From NCBI GenBank assembly GCA_012845835.1, contig JABAKD010000030.1, positions 10,019,805-10,083,804 of the forward strand: a DNA stretch of 64,000 nucleotides, read 5' to 3'. The position numbers were made by a program, and so were the translations under genes. Shown here piece by piece: positions 22,282 to 33,096 of this stretch. The first letter of the stretch is position 1. Every line of letters begins with the position of its first letter. Source of the stretch: Undaria pinnatifida (Eukaryota; Sar; Phaeophyceae; Laminariales; Alariaceae). Below the pieces are notes generated by a model that was given only the letters and a program-made list of their open reading frames with translations, searched no databases and was not told the DNA's origin.

Positions 22282-23021
22282 CAGGGTACTCCTCGGGAAT
22301 TTTCCCGTCACGGTTTTCCCGTCGTAATAGGCGGATACGGGACGGTAGCGGAATACCGTCAAAATTCGCGATACCGTATACCGCCAAAGTCGGTACCGTC
22401 AAAAAACGAGAATCCGCTTCCCGTTTAAAAAGTACCGTATTTTTCAAAACCGCCAAAAAAATACCGTCATGATGATGCAGTATCGTCAAAAAAGTACCGC
22501 CATGTATGTGCCAATACCGTCAGAACAGTTCCGGCATGACATGCATGTCTGTGAACTGCCGGTAGTCCAGTAGGTAGCGGGCACGCCGGTGAGTTTTTGA
22601 ACTGGAGTTCGATCGTCACTGTTGTCCTCTTTTTTTTTTTTTATAACTCCGAGTAATTTTTTTTATTTTTTTGTAGGATTTTTGGTTCAGTTGGTTGCGT
22701 TTCGGAAGAACCAGAACCTCCTCTGCAGCGAATTTCACCTGATCACATGTATCGTATGTTCGGTACCGGGTATAGGCGATACCGTCATTTTTCAGTACCG
22801 TGCAAAAGGTACCGTCAAAAAACGAGAAACCGTTTCCCGTTTTAAAAGTACCGTCATTTTCAGAACCGTACAAAAAACCCGTCATGATTCGCCGTACCGT
22901 ATACCGCCGAAATCGGTACCGTCAAAAAATGAGAATCCGTTTCCCGTTTAAAAAGTACCGTATATTTCAGAACCGTCAAACTTCGTACCGTCATCAAAAA
23001 CCGGTACCGAGGAGTACCCTG
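22282..23021. mobile_element. hAT-type MITE with TACCG subterminal motif arrays
   Basis: The ends are perfect 15-bp inverted repeats, CAGGGTACTCCTCGG at 22282-22296 and its reverse complement at 23007-23021. They are flanked by a perfect 8-bp direct duplication AAATTTTC (22274-22281 and 23022-23029). An 8-bp duplication with CAGGG ends is the signature of the hAT superfamily. Length is 740 bp and no transposase frame is present, so it is non-autonomous. Inside, I count about 19 TACCG words, often TACCGTCAAAAA. One block of about 60 bp (GGTACCGTCAAAAAACGAGA ... AAAAGTACCGT) occurs three times (near 22392, 22809 and 22914). Such repeated subterminal motifs are typical transposase binding sites in hAT elements. 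Confidence 0.9.
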
Positions 23022-23029
23022 AAATTTTC
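23022..23029. repeat. Right target-site duplication AAATTTTC of the MITE
   Basis: Identical to 22274-22281. Confidence 0.9.
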
Positions 23030-23456
23030 ACATCCCTACCCCTCGGTCAAAAAGTGATATTTTCGAAACAAAAAACGTTGTGTTTTTTCTAAAAATGGTT
23101 TCTGGCCGTTTTTCAACATATATACGATATGTAGTCTATATTTAAAAAAAATGAAAAATACACTTCAGCTGTGAGATCGACTATATGATGATTCTTTTTT
23201 GTGAGGGGACAAAGATTTGGTCAGGAGGTTTTTCCGTCTCGGCCTGAGTATGGGATTCTCGGAACTGGAATTTCTTGGTCAACCCGCTTCGTTCGAGCGC
23301 CGCCTTCGGAGGGCGGCTCCAACGCCCCTCGCCCTGCCTTAGCTGTTCTGCACGTCGACGTGAACGCGTATAGACACAGAATGAGACTGGCGAGAAGAGC
23401 GCAAAAAATCGTATTTGAACGGTACTCTCCAGTTATTCTTCGGATGGATGATGGAT

Positions 23457-23940
23457 CTTGATGTATGGAAAGGTTGATAAAATCCCCCCCTCCCGCCCCC
23501 CTTTTGATCAAAATCAGGCCCCCACGTCCTTAAAAACTCCGCCCTCCCCTCACCGGATATTCGATTTACAAGATTCACTTAATAAACTGATGCATTTCCT
23601 TCCAGCAGCAGCTGTCAGATGCTGTCCCCCTCAGAAACGGGTTTTATAGTTTCCGCGCACAGACTGCCTTACGTCACCCTGTTGACCCTGATAGCTACAC
23701 TGTAGTTGCAAGGGGAGTCGCCGACCTATATCTTTAATGAGGACACACAACAACCCGTAATACGCGCGATCGGAGTATCACACACAGCTTGCAAAGATGA
23801 GTGTCGACAAAATATTCAATCTCACAGCTGGAGTGTGTTTTAATTTTTATAATATAACTTGCAAAGATGAGTTTCGACAAAATCTTCGATCTCACAGCAG
23901 GAGTGTATTTTCATTTTTCAGTATATAACTTGGCAAGACA
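23457..23940 (-). repeat. Poly-G repeat family, inverted copy
   Basis: The reverse complement follows the head and first unit of the copy at 27285 in order: AATACACTCC, GATACTCCGATCGCGC, GGTCGGCGACTCCCC, CTACAGTGTAGCTATCAGGG, ACTATAAAACCCGTTTCTGA, then a G-rich tract (seen here as C runs at 23484-23502). The head (GCAAAGATGAGT ... CACAGC) is present twice in tandem with a period of about 80 bp (near 23791 and 23860). Confidence 0.85.
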
Positions 23941-25971
23941 TTATTTTCAAATTGGCGTCATAATTCGCCCCAAAAACGAAGAATACTTATTGAAAAAAAA
24001 ATCCCCATAATTAGTATGGCATTTGCTTATTGAATTTCGGTGACACGTGCTTAGGTACATGGATAGACGAGGCACGCGTATGCATGACTAAAACGAGGAA
24101 GTAGTGATTAGGATTACTACGCCAGAAAAAAGCCACACATCAGCATCAGGAGTGGCTACGTCTCCGGCCTCGAGGGTGGTATCATATGAGTTCGGGCACA
24201 TCGACATAGTTTGTACTCGTGCAAGTACTATAGGTACGAGTAAGAACACACATGTGCACTGACTGATTATCTATTATTGCACACACGCTTTTTGTCTGAT
24301 TCATAGCATGGATGGGGAGGGTGTACAAAAAAACAGGGAAACCTTTTCGACATACATACATGAAAAACAAGGGGGTAATCGTTCCTGTTGTTAAGCGGCG
24401 CCACGCAAAGATCCTAGTTGTAACAGAGTAGACCGTATCCACGTACGAAACCAGTGGCATGCATTCGTCCCGGTATCGCTCGGCGGGTGGTTCTTTTCCC
24501 CTAGAAGACTCTGTGGAGAAGTTCTGTGGAGAAGTATAGGCGGTGTGGAAGGGGTGCTTTATTGTTGCTGTGGTGCCTTTGTCTCTCCATTCGTTACTGT
24601 TTTGATCGTTTGCCGTGGCCAACTGGAAAAGCGGTCGTGTTGGTACGTACCTGACAAAAAAAAATGTGTTGCTTCCTACTTGACGTGCTCCTTGCTGCTG
24701 GTTGCTGATTGATCATCTCTAGTGAGTTACATAGAGAGCGCCGGTCGCCCCGGTGGTCTATCTAGTGGTTACTCTCGCATACTACTATCGTTGGTCCTTA
24801 AGTTAACATTACCACCGTTGTGAGATTTTTTACATTTTTTGCAGAAATGCAAAATAGGATCAACTAACTATTGCTGAGAACGCCTAGCAGCGTGGGTTGA
24901 TACAATTCGACGCGAATCGACAAGGGAAGAAATTGCTGAATTATTCTCGCGATAAAAATTAAGGCATGTACCGTACGTAGTGGCGGGGGGGCAGAAGGGC
25001 CCGCTATGTTACCCCTGATCTGATATATAGTACTCTACTGGGAGGGAGGGCGAGGGTAGTGCGAGGACAATGAATGGGATGGAAAATCAACTGATACAAC
25101 ATCGTGGACAGCTTTTCAGACAAGCTACACCAACAAGTATTACAGCAGTACAGTGGGGGTATTCCGATTCAAAATCACCCTGTGACAAGTCGGAACAGGC
25201 GCTCATTGCTCTTTTTTGAGTTGTGGGCAATATGTGGCTGTTGTACGCCGGGACATGGCGATTTGACAGTTCTTATTATGTCCCGAATGCTTTTATCTTT
25301 GAAGCCCTGGGTACCAACGGTATAGATTCATCCTGAGGTCGAGCGTTTTGTACGAATTGCGGTCACATAGCGAAGTTTAGCCCTACTCGATCGAGTAGTA
25401 GTATGCAAGAAAACCCACGAAAATGTTAGCGAGCTTAGGTTTTACCCAATAAGCAAATTATAACGGCATTTCCAGCAAATGTTTTCGGTGTCGCATAAGC
25501 CACAAAGACGTGATTATGGTATTCCATGATTATTCTACTATAACGCGAGTCCATCATGTGCAGTGGTTCGGCCTCATTTCAGACTTTTTCGGCGGTTATT
25601 ATGCTCGAGTTGTGCCAGTTTTTAGTCCCATTTATTATGTCGTTTTGATTTGAACACCTCATTTTTGTTTGAAATTGTACTTATAACCGAGCAGGCCTGA
25701 ATACTGGATACAAATCGCTCTATAATTCGCCCATTCATATTGGGTTTCGTGCTGTTGTTGATGTTCAAGTGTTTATCTCATCCTCATTTTGAGCGTTCTT
25801 GCTCGGCACGCCAACCTGATATGGTCTGAACATCGTCTTTTAGTGCGACCTATCATGCAAATAGCTTGTCGAATTGCATTCGCATTGCAAACGTTTGCTG
25901 AATACGGAAGTATACGAGAAAACCCGAGTCGATCGAAGCAATTGTGAGCTTATTGGGCCAAAGCCTACCAG
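23941..25971. other. No gene recognised
   Basis: A diverged copy of the repeat at 17671 lies at 24903-25060 (CAATTCGACGCGAATCGACA onwards). Otherwise only short frames and A/T-rich sequence are seen. Confidence 0.5.
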
Positions 25972-26600
25972 CCAATCACGAACAAGCCAATGGGGTCGGG
26001 GTTGACACGCCGTGCGGGGAGGTATCGACCCGGGAAATCATCGTTATAGTTCCCGCGTTGTTGGAGCTGTAGAGATTCGGAGGATTTATGAACCCGGGAT
26101 GGGGCCCTATCTCCCCCGTGTGCGACGGAACTGCATCCCATTGGTTGGTGAGCCTCCATCATCCTCCTATAGGGTGGGGCGACGCCGTGGAGCTCGAACC
26201 AATCAGCGGTTTTAGCCTACGGAGTTGGGGTTCCCACACCGTGAGGGGCGGTGACGACCCGAGAGAAATCGGTTTTATTGCCGGTTTTTCTAACTTTTAG
26301 ATATATAGAATGACCTCCGGACCGGGGATGGGACCATATCGTCTCCGGGTGGAGCTGGATTTATAATTTACGGCCCCCAGCCAATCAGAGATCGACCGGT
26401 AGGTGGGTGGGGTTGGGGATTATTTCCACGTTGTGCGAGGAGGTATCAATCCTGGTGATATCCGTGTTCGTTCCCGGGTTGTCGGAGTTGTATATGTATA
26501 TATATGTAGATAGATTATGATCGTGGGATGGGACCCTATCGTCCCCAGATATGATGGGTAATTTCTGCACGATCCCCGGCCAATGAGCGACCAGCAATCA
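25972..26600 (+). repeat. Degenerate tandem repeat of about 200 bp with CCAAT cores
   Basis: CCAATCA or CCAATGA words start at 25972, 26199, 26381 and 26580 (steps 227, 182 and 199). After each come, in order, a G-rich TGGGGTTG-like word, a CACACCGTG-like word, GAGGTATCGACCC-like, a GTTGTTGGAGCTGTA-like word, and GGGATGGGACCCTATCGTC-like. The unit is only partly conserved. No open frame spans it. Confidence 0.7.
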
Positions 26601-27228
26601 GACAAGAAGTCATACCAAGAACTATATATATAGATATATATAGATATATTTTCGTCTCAAACTCGAGCCTGAAATTCTTAACAGCTCAATTTTTAGTGCA
26701 GTGCTATCGCGTACAATACTAATACTCTATCTACCAGATAGCAGCAAGTAGCAGCAATATAATAGCATTCGAGGTGAATTGAATGGCAAAGGCAGCGATA
26801 CCGTGTTTCACTCTTAGAAAACCGTCGGCAAGTCTCTCCACGATCATAATATACACACACAGACAGTCGATCTGCGAGCATCTAGATAATACCATGCATG
26901 GTGTAGCAGAAGCTGGCTCAGTGCGTGTCTCTCAGTGGCTACGTAGAAAACATGCCGCATGCATTGTCACCCCCTTGCTGGCCCTGGATGCTTGGTCAAG
27001 TCAAAACATCTAGGAACGCGCTCGAAACGTCTCTTCGTGGCCAGACTAGAGGGTCAGTCTGCGTGGGCTCGGAATCAGATTCACGCAACAAACGGCAAAA
27101 GTAAGTAGTCCACTGTTAGTCTATATCGATATCTTGGCATTACGTTACATTATACACGCGTAGACTATGTGTTGTGTGGTAACGGTATTAAATCGAACAA
27201 GTCGAAGTGCTGCCCTGCCCTGCCCGGA
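26601..27228. other. No gene recognised
   Basis: A short TATATAGA microsatellite is present at about 26622-26652. Otherwise unremarkable. Confidence 0.5.
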
Positions 27229-27260
27229 GCATGGGTGCCGGCAAATACCGGCACCCATGC
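27229..27260. other. Perfect 13-bp inverted repeat (hairpin)
   Basis: GCATGGGTGCCGG at 27229-27241 and its reverse complement at 27248-27260 enclose a 6-base loop CAAATA. It lies just before the head of the poly-G repeat copy. Confidence 0.85.
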
Positions 27261-27284
27261 GGAGCCCTTGCATATATCATTATT

Positions 27285-28135
27285 TTTATAAAAAATGAAA
27301 ATACACTCCAGCTGTGAGATCGAAGATTTCGTCGAAACTCATCTTTGCAAGCTGTGTGTGATACTCCGATCGCGCGCATTACGAGTTGTGTGTCCTCATT
27401 AAGGATATAGGTCGGCGACTCCCCTTACAACTACAGTGTAGCTATCAGGGTCAACATGATGATTTTAGTCAGTCTGTGCGCGGAAACTATAAAACCCGTT
27501 TCTGAGGGGGACAAAATCTGACAGCTGTGAAGGGAAATGTATCCTTTTATCAAGTGAATCTTGTAAGTCGAATAACCGGTGAGGGGGGTGGGGCGGAGTT
27601 TTGAAGGACGTGGGGGCCTGGTTTTGATCAAAAGCGAGCGGGTTTGGAGGGGGGGGGGGGGGGGGGGGAAGGGGGCAATTTGTGCATGTAAGCTATAAAT
27701 CCTTTCGAGGGGATAAATCTGACGGTTTGGGCACCAGTATATTATTGGGCGCGGGGGGGGGGGTTGGGGCGGGGGGGGGGGGGGGGGCGTGTGGTGCAGC
27801 TCAATATGTGCCTGGAAACTATACATTATTTTGAGGGGATAAATGTAACGGTTTTGGAAATAATACATCAGTTTATCGTGTGTATCCTGGGGTAAGTCGT
27901 ACAATCAGTGAGTAAAGAGAGGGTGGAGTGTTCGAGGGGGTGGGGTTGGGATGGGTTGGGGGGGAGGTGGGGTGTGTGGGGACGGGGGGGGGGGCGGGAG
28001 GAAGCGCTATTTTGTGTCGACAATGCTGTAGAATAAAAGATGCCCAACGTCGTTGCGCACCTAATAAAAACAAACGCTGGTGAATTTGAGCTTCCCTGAT
28101 GATGGAGAAAGTCAATTTTCCCCAACCCAAAACAA
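27285..28135 (+). repeat. Poly-G repeat family, long copy
   Basis: The head (AATACACTCCAGCTGTGAGA) is followed by three related blocks, each containing a CTATA-A word, then GAGGGG and GA-AAAT-TGAC. The blocks are separated by runs of 10 to 20 or more G (for example around 27650-27670 and 27772-27788). The tail reads GATGCCCAACGTCGTTG ... AAACGCTGGTGA. Sister copies lie at 23457-23940 (inverted), 29283-29900 and 61640-62290. There is no protein frame of interest; the C-rich complementary frames are low complexity. Confidence 0.85.
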
Positions 28136-29282
28136 AAAGAAGAGCTAATTACAGTGATGGACACCATAGGATCAGTGGCGTTCTCCCTCCTATCATTCGT
28201 TCGTCTTGAGATTTCGTTTTTTCCGTGGATCGGCTCTTGCTCTTTTCCGGTGACAACTCAATCGCTGAGGTACTCTTCCCTCCCGGCGGCGACCACAACA
28301 ACAGTGAGACGGCAAGGGCCTCCAGGCAGTCACCGTGCGCGCGACACATGGGCGGCACCCTTGGTCTTCGCGCACAAAATGCTTCATTTTAGAGCTCTCT
28401 GCTCTTCTTTGCGATGCAAGATGGTTTGGTCGCTCGGCACACATCACATCCAGCAGACGATGCGGCACCCAGGAGAAATGCTCTTCGGAAACAGGGTTGC
28501 CTGAGCTAGGACGCCCGACAAGCCTTTTGGTAGTCCGCCCTCCGCCAGTTGCCACGCAACTCTGCAGAGGAGCCGAACCAAGCCTCAACCACCAGACTTG
28601 TTCGCTCCGCGCCTAGCCAGCAAGTTGCAAAATTGCCAGCCTCGCGCTAAGCATTTTCCTGCACAGCTCCGCGAGCAGCCAGCACAAGCCGCAGCAGCAC
28701 TCTCCGACGTCCTTTCTTTATGTTGTGCTTCTATCCCCGGGCATATGCGAAGCATACTGAACACTTTTAGGAGTATCAGCGACGGACAAACCGCTTTCCG
28801 AGGGCTTTATCGGACATCGTACAACTTTGCCGAAGGAGCCAGACCGACCTTAGCGGGACCTCCTTGGACTGCCGACACTGGGCCAGGATGACTTATTGCC
28901 TCAGCTCCTGAGCCCGTGCCTGGTCCCCTCCGGTTGCACCCTCCAGACAACAGGCGGCTCTCGCGTTTTTTTTCAATATATATGAGTACTAGCCTACAGA
29001 CTGGTGTTATATGGGTCTCAGTACAGGTGCCGACTTCTGGTACTACCTTGAAAGTCGGACAGACTGCGGTATCTTTTCTATTGAAAAAATATTTAGTACG
29101 TCAAATCCTGGGTGAATAATTCGACGTCTCTCAAATCCCATCAAAATCCACTGCAGTCCATGCGACTCCACCACTGACACCCTCCGCTGCTGTGCATGTG
29201 CCCCTTGCAAGGAAGGCTCGATTTTTTTTCCTCTTGGCGCTCCCATGCCACAGGACTTGAATTTAGTGAACGCTGTGTATAT
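28136..29282. other. No gene recognised
   Basis: GC-richer than its surroundings with overlapping open frames of 90-130 codons on both strands (for example 28154-28504 plus, 28193-28588 minus, 28598-28891 plus). None shows a recognisable domain or a clearly protein-like composition. Confidence 0.45.
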
Positions 29283-29900
29283 TAAAAAAAATAAATTACA
29301 CTCCTGGACCAGCTGTGAGATCGAATATTTTGTCGACACTCATCTTTGCAAGCTGTGTGTGATACTCCGATCGCGCGTATTACGGGTTGTGTGTCCTCAT
29401 TGAGATATAGGTCGGCGACTCCCCTTGCAACTACAGTGTAGCTATCAGGGTCAATCATAGGGTGATGTTAGGCAGTCTGTGCGCGGAAACTATAAAACCC
29501 GTTTCTGAGGGGGACAAAATCTGACAGCTGTGGAAGGAAATGCATCAGTGTATCAAGTGAACACTGTAAGTCGAATAACCGGTGAGGGAGGGGCGGAGTT
29601 CTTAAGGACGTGGGGGCCTGATTTTGATCAAAATGGGGGCAGGGGGGGGGGGGGCGGGGGGGGGGGGGGGTGAGGGCTTTAGTCGCATAGATGTTGGGGT
29701 TTGCTTTACGCGTGGTGCTAGTTCTAGGCGATGGTGCGGGTGGTGGCGAAGGAGGGGTCGTTGGGGGCGGGGGTGGGTGGGAATTGCAGCAGCGGCATGG
29801 ACGGCTCTAAAGCGATAGCGAGGCGATATCCAGGGCGTGGAAGTGTTTATTACTCTGGCGGATTTCGATATTATTAGGTGGGGCGTTCAGGCAAGAGAAA
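29283..29900 (+). repeat. Poly-G repeat family, copy
   Basis: The same head and first unit as at 27285 are followed by a G-rich tract (29636-29671). A further unit (GCGTGGTGCTAGTTCTAGGCG ... GTGTTTATTACTCTGGCGGA) is shared with the tandem units at 62.3-63.1 kb. Confidence 0.85.
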
Positions 29901-30164
29901 GCGAAGAAAAAAAAGTAAAAAAAAGGGGCGGGGGGGAGAGTTTCCAAGAGGTTTAGGTCACATATAGACTGATATATATAGAACGCTGTGTATATGTGCT
30001 GGCTTCTTCTGTCGCACGGTCAGCGTGGGGGTTGCCCTTCATCTTGGAACGCAGATATTAATACTAGTTTCCTGTATGGGCACAGCAGCGATATTACAGC
30101 ACACTGCACTGCTATCGACGTGGCCGACCCTTCATAGTGCGGTCGGTGTGTATCGATATTTTCA
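29901..30164. other. No gene recognised
   Basis: Short A/T-rich spacer between the poly-G repeat and the 158-bp repeats. Confidence 0.5.
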
Positions 30165-30515
30165 GCTGTTCAGGCGTTGTGCTGTATTTCTACTTCTTGC
30201 TGACATTACATATGCTACCCTTCACGATGCTGTTAGGGTCATTGCTGGCATTTTTTTCTGCAGATGTCAGGACAGATACTCGCCGTTACAATGCGATTGA
30301 TACAGTTAGCGGAGACGCTGTGATTTGTACTACAGACGTGGTGCTGTCTTTCTACTGCTGTTAGTACATGTGCTGCCCTTCACGATGCTGCTAGCGTCGA
30401 TGCTGGCGTTTTTTCTGCAGATAGATATCAGGACAGACACCGTCCGTTACAATGCGGTTGATTCAGTTAGCGAAGATGACATGTATGTGCTGTCTTTCTA
30501 CTAGACATATTTTCA
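30165..30515 (+). repeat. 158-bp tandem repeat, about two and a bit units
   Basis: CACGATGCTG occurs at 30223 and 30381, a period of 158 bp. In order the unit includes TTTTTTCTGCAGAT, TCAGGACAGA, CCGTTACAATGCG, GTTAGCG and GTGCTGTCTTTCTAC. A partial unit precedes it. The same unit with the same period is found at 38580-38805. Confidence 0.85.
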
Positions 30516-30614
30516 AGTCAGTATTCACGTATAATTTGAGTTTCTGGATTTTCATTGCAAATACCAAATTCGTCGATGAAGCGCCAAATTCGATTAATTT
30601 TTTCAAAGCCATTA

Positions 30615-31781
30615 GAGTGTTTGCGAAAATACGTTTCTAAAAATTTACTTGCCTTCCGCTAAAAAAAGTGAATTGCCTTCCCACCGAGTTTTTGGTGTGT
30701 TTGCGCTAGCGGTAAACAAAATCCTGCAGGCGACGCCTCCGAAATTTAGTAGGGAAACGGGGATGTGCGCGATTGTAATATACGTACGAGTACAGCAGCA
30801 GCAGTACGAATACTCGTAGTATTATACGATATACGAGTACTCGTTGTACGTACTCCAGTCTCGAGCCTCTCGTTTCAGGTGCAGCAGTACCTGGAACACG
30901 GTACATGCAAGCACCCAATAGACTACAAATCAGAGGTATGGCGGTCTGTCTCGCGCGTAAAAAACTCCTTGTGAGCAGGGACTACCTCATTACACGTGCT
31001 ACAAGCAGAGCAACGCCTTCCTCATGCGACGGAAGGGAAGGCGAAGCGCAGTTTCCCCATGGAACGTGGACCTGTTATTGCGAAGCACCACCCTGCGAAG
31101 AATCCGCAGTGAACGCAGCGGTTTAGGGCAGAGGAGTTTCTGCTCCTCTGCCCTAAACCGAAAGTCATGCCACGCTTCAGTCGCGGTGATGTTGGAGAAG
31201 CGCGGTGGCTGCTGTCGCACAGATGGACCGATACGAGTCCTATCTTGCCAGATGCGGCACACGATAGCCGCAATCAAGGCGCGTGGTGTCGCTCTCTGCG
31301 TTGAGGCTCCTCTCCGCGTGCGTGCGTTCGACTCCGCCAGCTGCGAGAAGTTCACCACAGCTTGCAGCAAGCGCTGAACCCTTGGTCACGGACGCAGAGG
31401 GCAGCAACAGACGGTTCATCACCGGCCTGCTGCATATCTCTGATGTTACGCCTGCGCGTCGTGCTCAGGGTACTACCCTCTCAATCCTCCGTGCGTTCGT
31501 ATTAGTAGCTTGTGTTGTGTCGTGACAACAGCCGTGGTGCTTCAAACTGGTCCTGCTTAGGGCGCTATAGACCCTTGCAGAGGCGTTCTGCCTCGGACAA
31601 ATGCTCGGTGTGTTGTAGGCCAATGAAACAGAGAGACAAAATTTACCGTAACTTTTGATCAAAACCTACCTTCGACAAAGTACATTTTTGCCTTTTTTTC
31701 AAAAATTTACCGCAAATATTATTGCCTTCGGGACAATTTTTGAAGAAGTAAATTTCTAAAAACGTACTTTCGCAAACACTC
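30615..31781. mobile_element. Non-autonomous inverted-repeat DNA element flanked by TA
   Basis: 35-bp terminal inverted repeats (30615-30649 and 31747-31781) match at 32 of 35 positions; the outer part is GAGTGTTTGCGAAA. TA lies directly outside both ends (30613-30614 and 31782-31783), which fits a Tc1/mariner-like target duplication. The 1167-bp interior has no transposase. It holds an ACGAGTAC-rich tract (30783-30860), a strong hairpin at 31119-31160 and an otherwise unidentified GC-rich insert (about 30960-31560). The TA duplication is short and could be chance; the inverted repeats are not. Confidence 0.78.
31119..31160. other. Perfect 18-bp inverted repeat (hairpin)
   Basis: The arm CGGTTTAGGGCAGAGGAG at 31119-31136 pairs with 31143-31160 around a 6-base loop TTTCTG. 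It lies near the centre of the TA-flanked element. Confidence 0.92.
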
Positions 31782-31783
31782 TA

Positions 31784-32522
31784 TTCATCATGGAAAAACA
31801 ATCACCATAAAACTCATTCCACGGGAAGAGTCCTTTCGGCCCTCTGCCTCCATCGGTGGCCGAAGTTGCACCTCTTGCAAGCTCGCGGCTGGATTTCTCC
31901 TGGCCAGATACGAAGCACGAGTAGCAGGACAGGAAATTTCGACCGGGACACGGGTGCTACCGACCGAGAAACGTTTGAGTTAATTGTGCAATGCAATTGC
32001 CTTACAATAATGCACTTGAAAGCTCAGGAGAATATACCCAATGCCGTAGTAAGGTATGATCAGCCTAAAACGCAATATGCCAAATACAAATGAAAATAAA
32101 AGCGGAACCTGGCACAACCCAAAGAAGGCTCTTCAACCGGGTACCCCGCCATGCCTGGATCGTCAATTACGTGTCTTTTACTGCTGCTTGCTGCTCTTTC
32201 CACCAATATTTCAGTGCAGGACGTACAGTACTAGTAGGGCCCGCGGTCTCTCTTGGCGGCCGGCCCCACCAGACCGAGCGTCGATGGAGCTGGCAGCTCC
32301 ATCGAGGCACAGCTACATCGAGGGACCGTCCGTTTTGGGCGTGCTCAGCGTACCTACTACTGCTGTTTTGGTCGAGGTCATAATGAGTGGAGGAGAACCG
32401 TGGGCCTAGCTGATAGACCGCGCCGAGGCACAGCCACTGGGTCAATCACACCGCCTCCTCGAATGCCCGACCCGTTGCGCTCAGCCTGGATGCCGAGCTG
32501 CCAACTCGGCGGAGCTCGGTCA
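31784..32522. other. No gene recognised; one near-perfect palindrome
   Basis: TCGATGGAGCTG (32281-32292) and its reverse complement (32294-32305) are separated by one base. The region ends with GGTCA, the left target duplication of the next element. Short overlapping frames show no known motif. Confidence 0.5.
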
Positions 32523-32961
32523 TGTTCGATATAGCTTGTCTCAACGAACAAAGTAGGAACAACGATGGTCACGGAGGATCGTCCGACGTGGTATTGTCGG
32601 ATTACCCGACGGTGTATATAGCGGAATATTATAGCATGGGAAGGACACGTGGAATAGTTCTGAAGGTCCTCGTAGCCTGTTCCTGGAACCAATCTAGGAA
32701 CACGTGGAAATATGATAATGGAGTTCCTGTAGTATTTGGGAATTTGGAGGCTTTGAAAATATTGCCTGGTATGGAGCAAGATGGCTCCGCCCACTCGCCT
32801 CACTCCATCTCTTTCCCTCTTATCAGCATCCGGGACCAACTAATAAAGACATCTGTATACCATATTCTTCACACTGTGTGTTGCAGTGAAGCTCGCGGCC
32901 TGAGACTGGGCTGCTGCTGGGAGTACATTATTATTCTTCGCACAACCGATTTAATCCAACA
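32523..32961 (+). repeat. 5' LTR of the 32.5-38.3 kb copia element
   Basis: 439 bp, from TGTTCGATATAG to AATCCAACA. It contains AATAAA at 32842-32847, a possible polyadenylation signal, and TGTATATAGCGG-type A/T-rich sequence upstream that could serve as a TATA element. The sequence directly after it (CGTTAACGTGAGTTC) must contain the primer-binding site but I do not recognise the tRNA. Confidence 0.95.
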
Positions 32962-33096
32962 CGTTAACGTGAGTTCAATATTTGAATCGGAACAAGGCCT
33001 GGAAGTGAGCATGACCAAGAGGAGGCCGGCTCACAAAAAGTAGTAATTGTCTTGCTGAGATCATTGGTATTCCGACAAGATCGACTGGAAGAGCGG

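Noticed and set aside
27431-27904. Pro-rich minus-strand frames over poly-G tracts
   Set aside because: They are translations of C homopolymers in a repeat and lack any non-low-complexity domain.
32522-33043. 173-codon plus frame crossing the 5' LTR
   Set aside because: The frame is mirrored in the 3' LTR and is simply LTR sequence that happens to be open.
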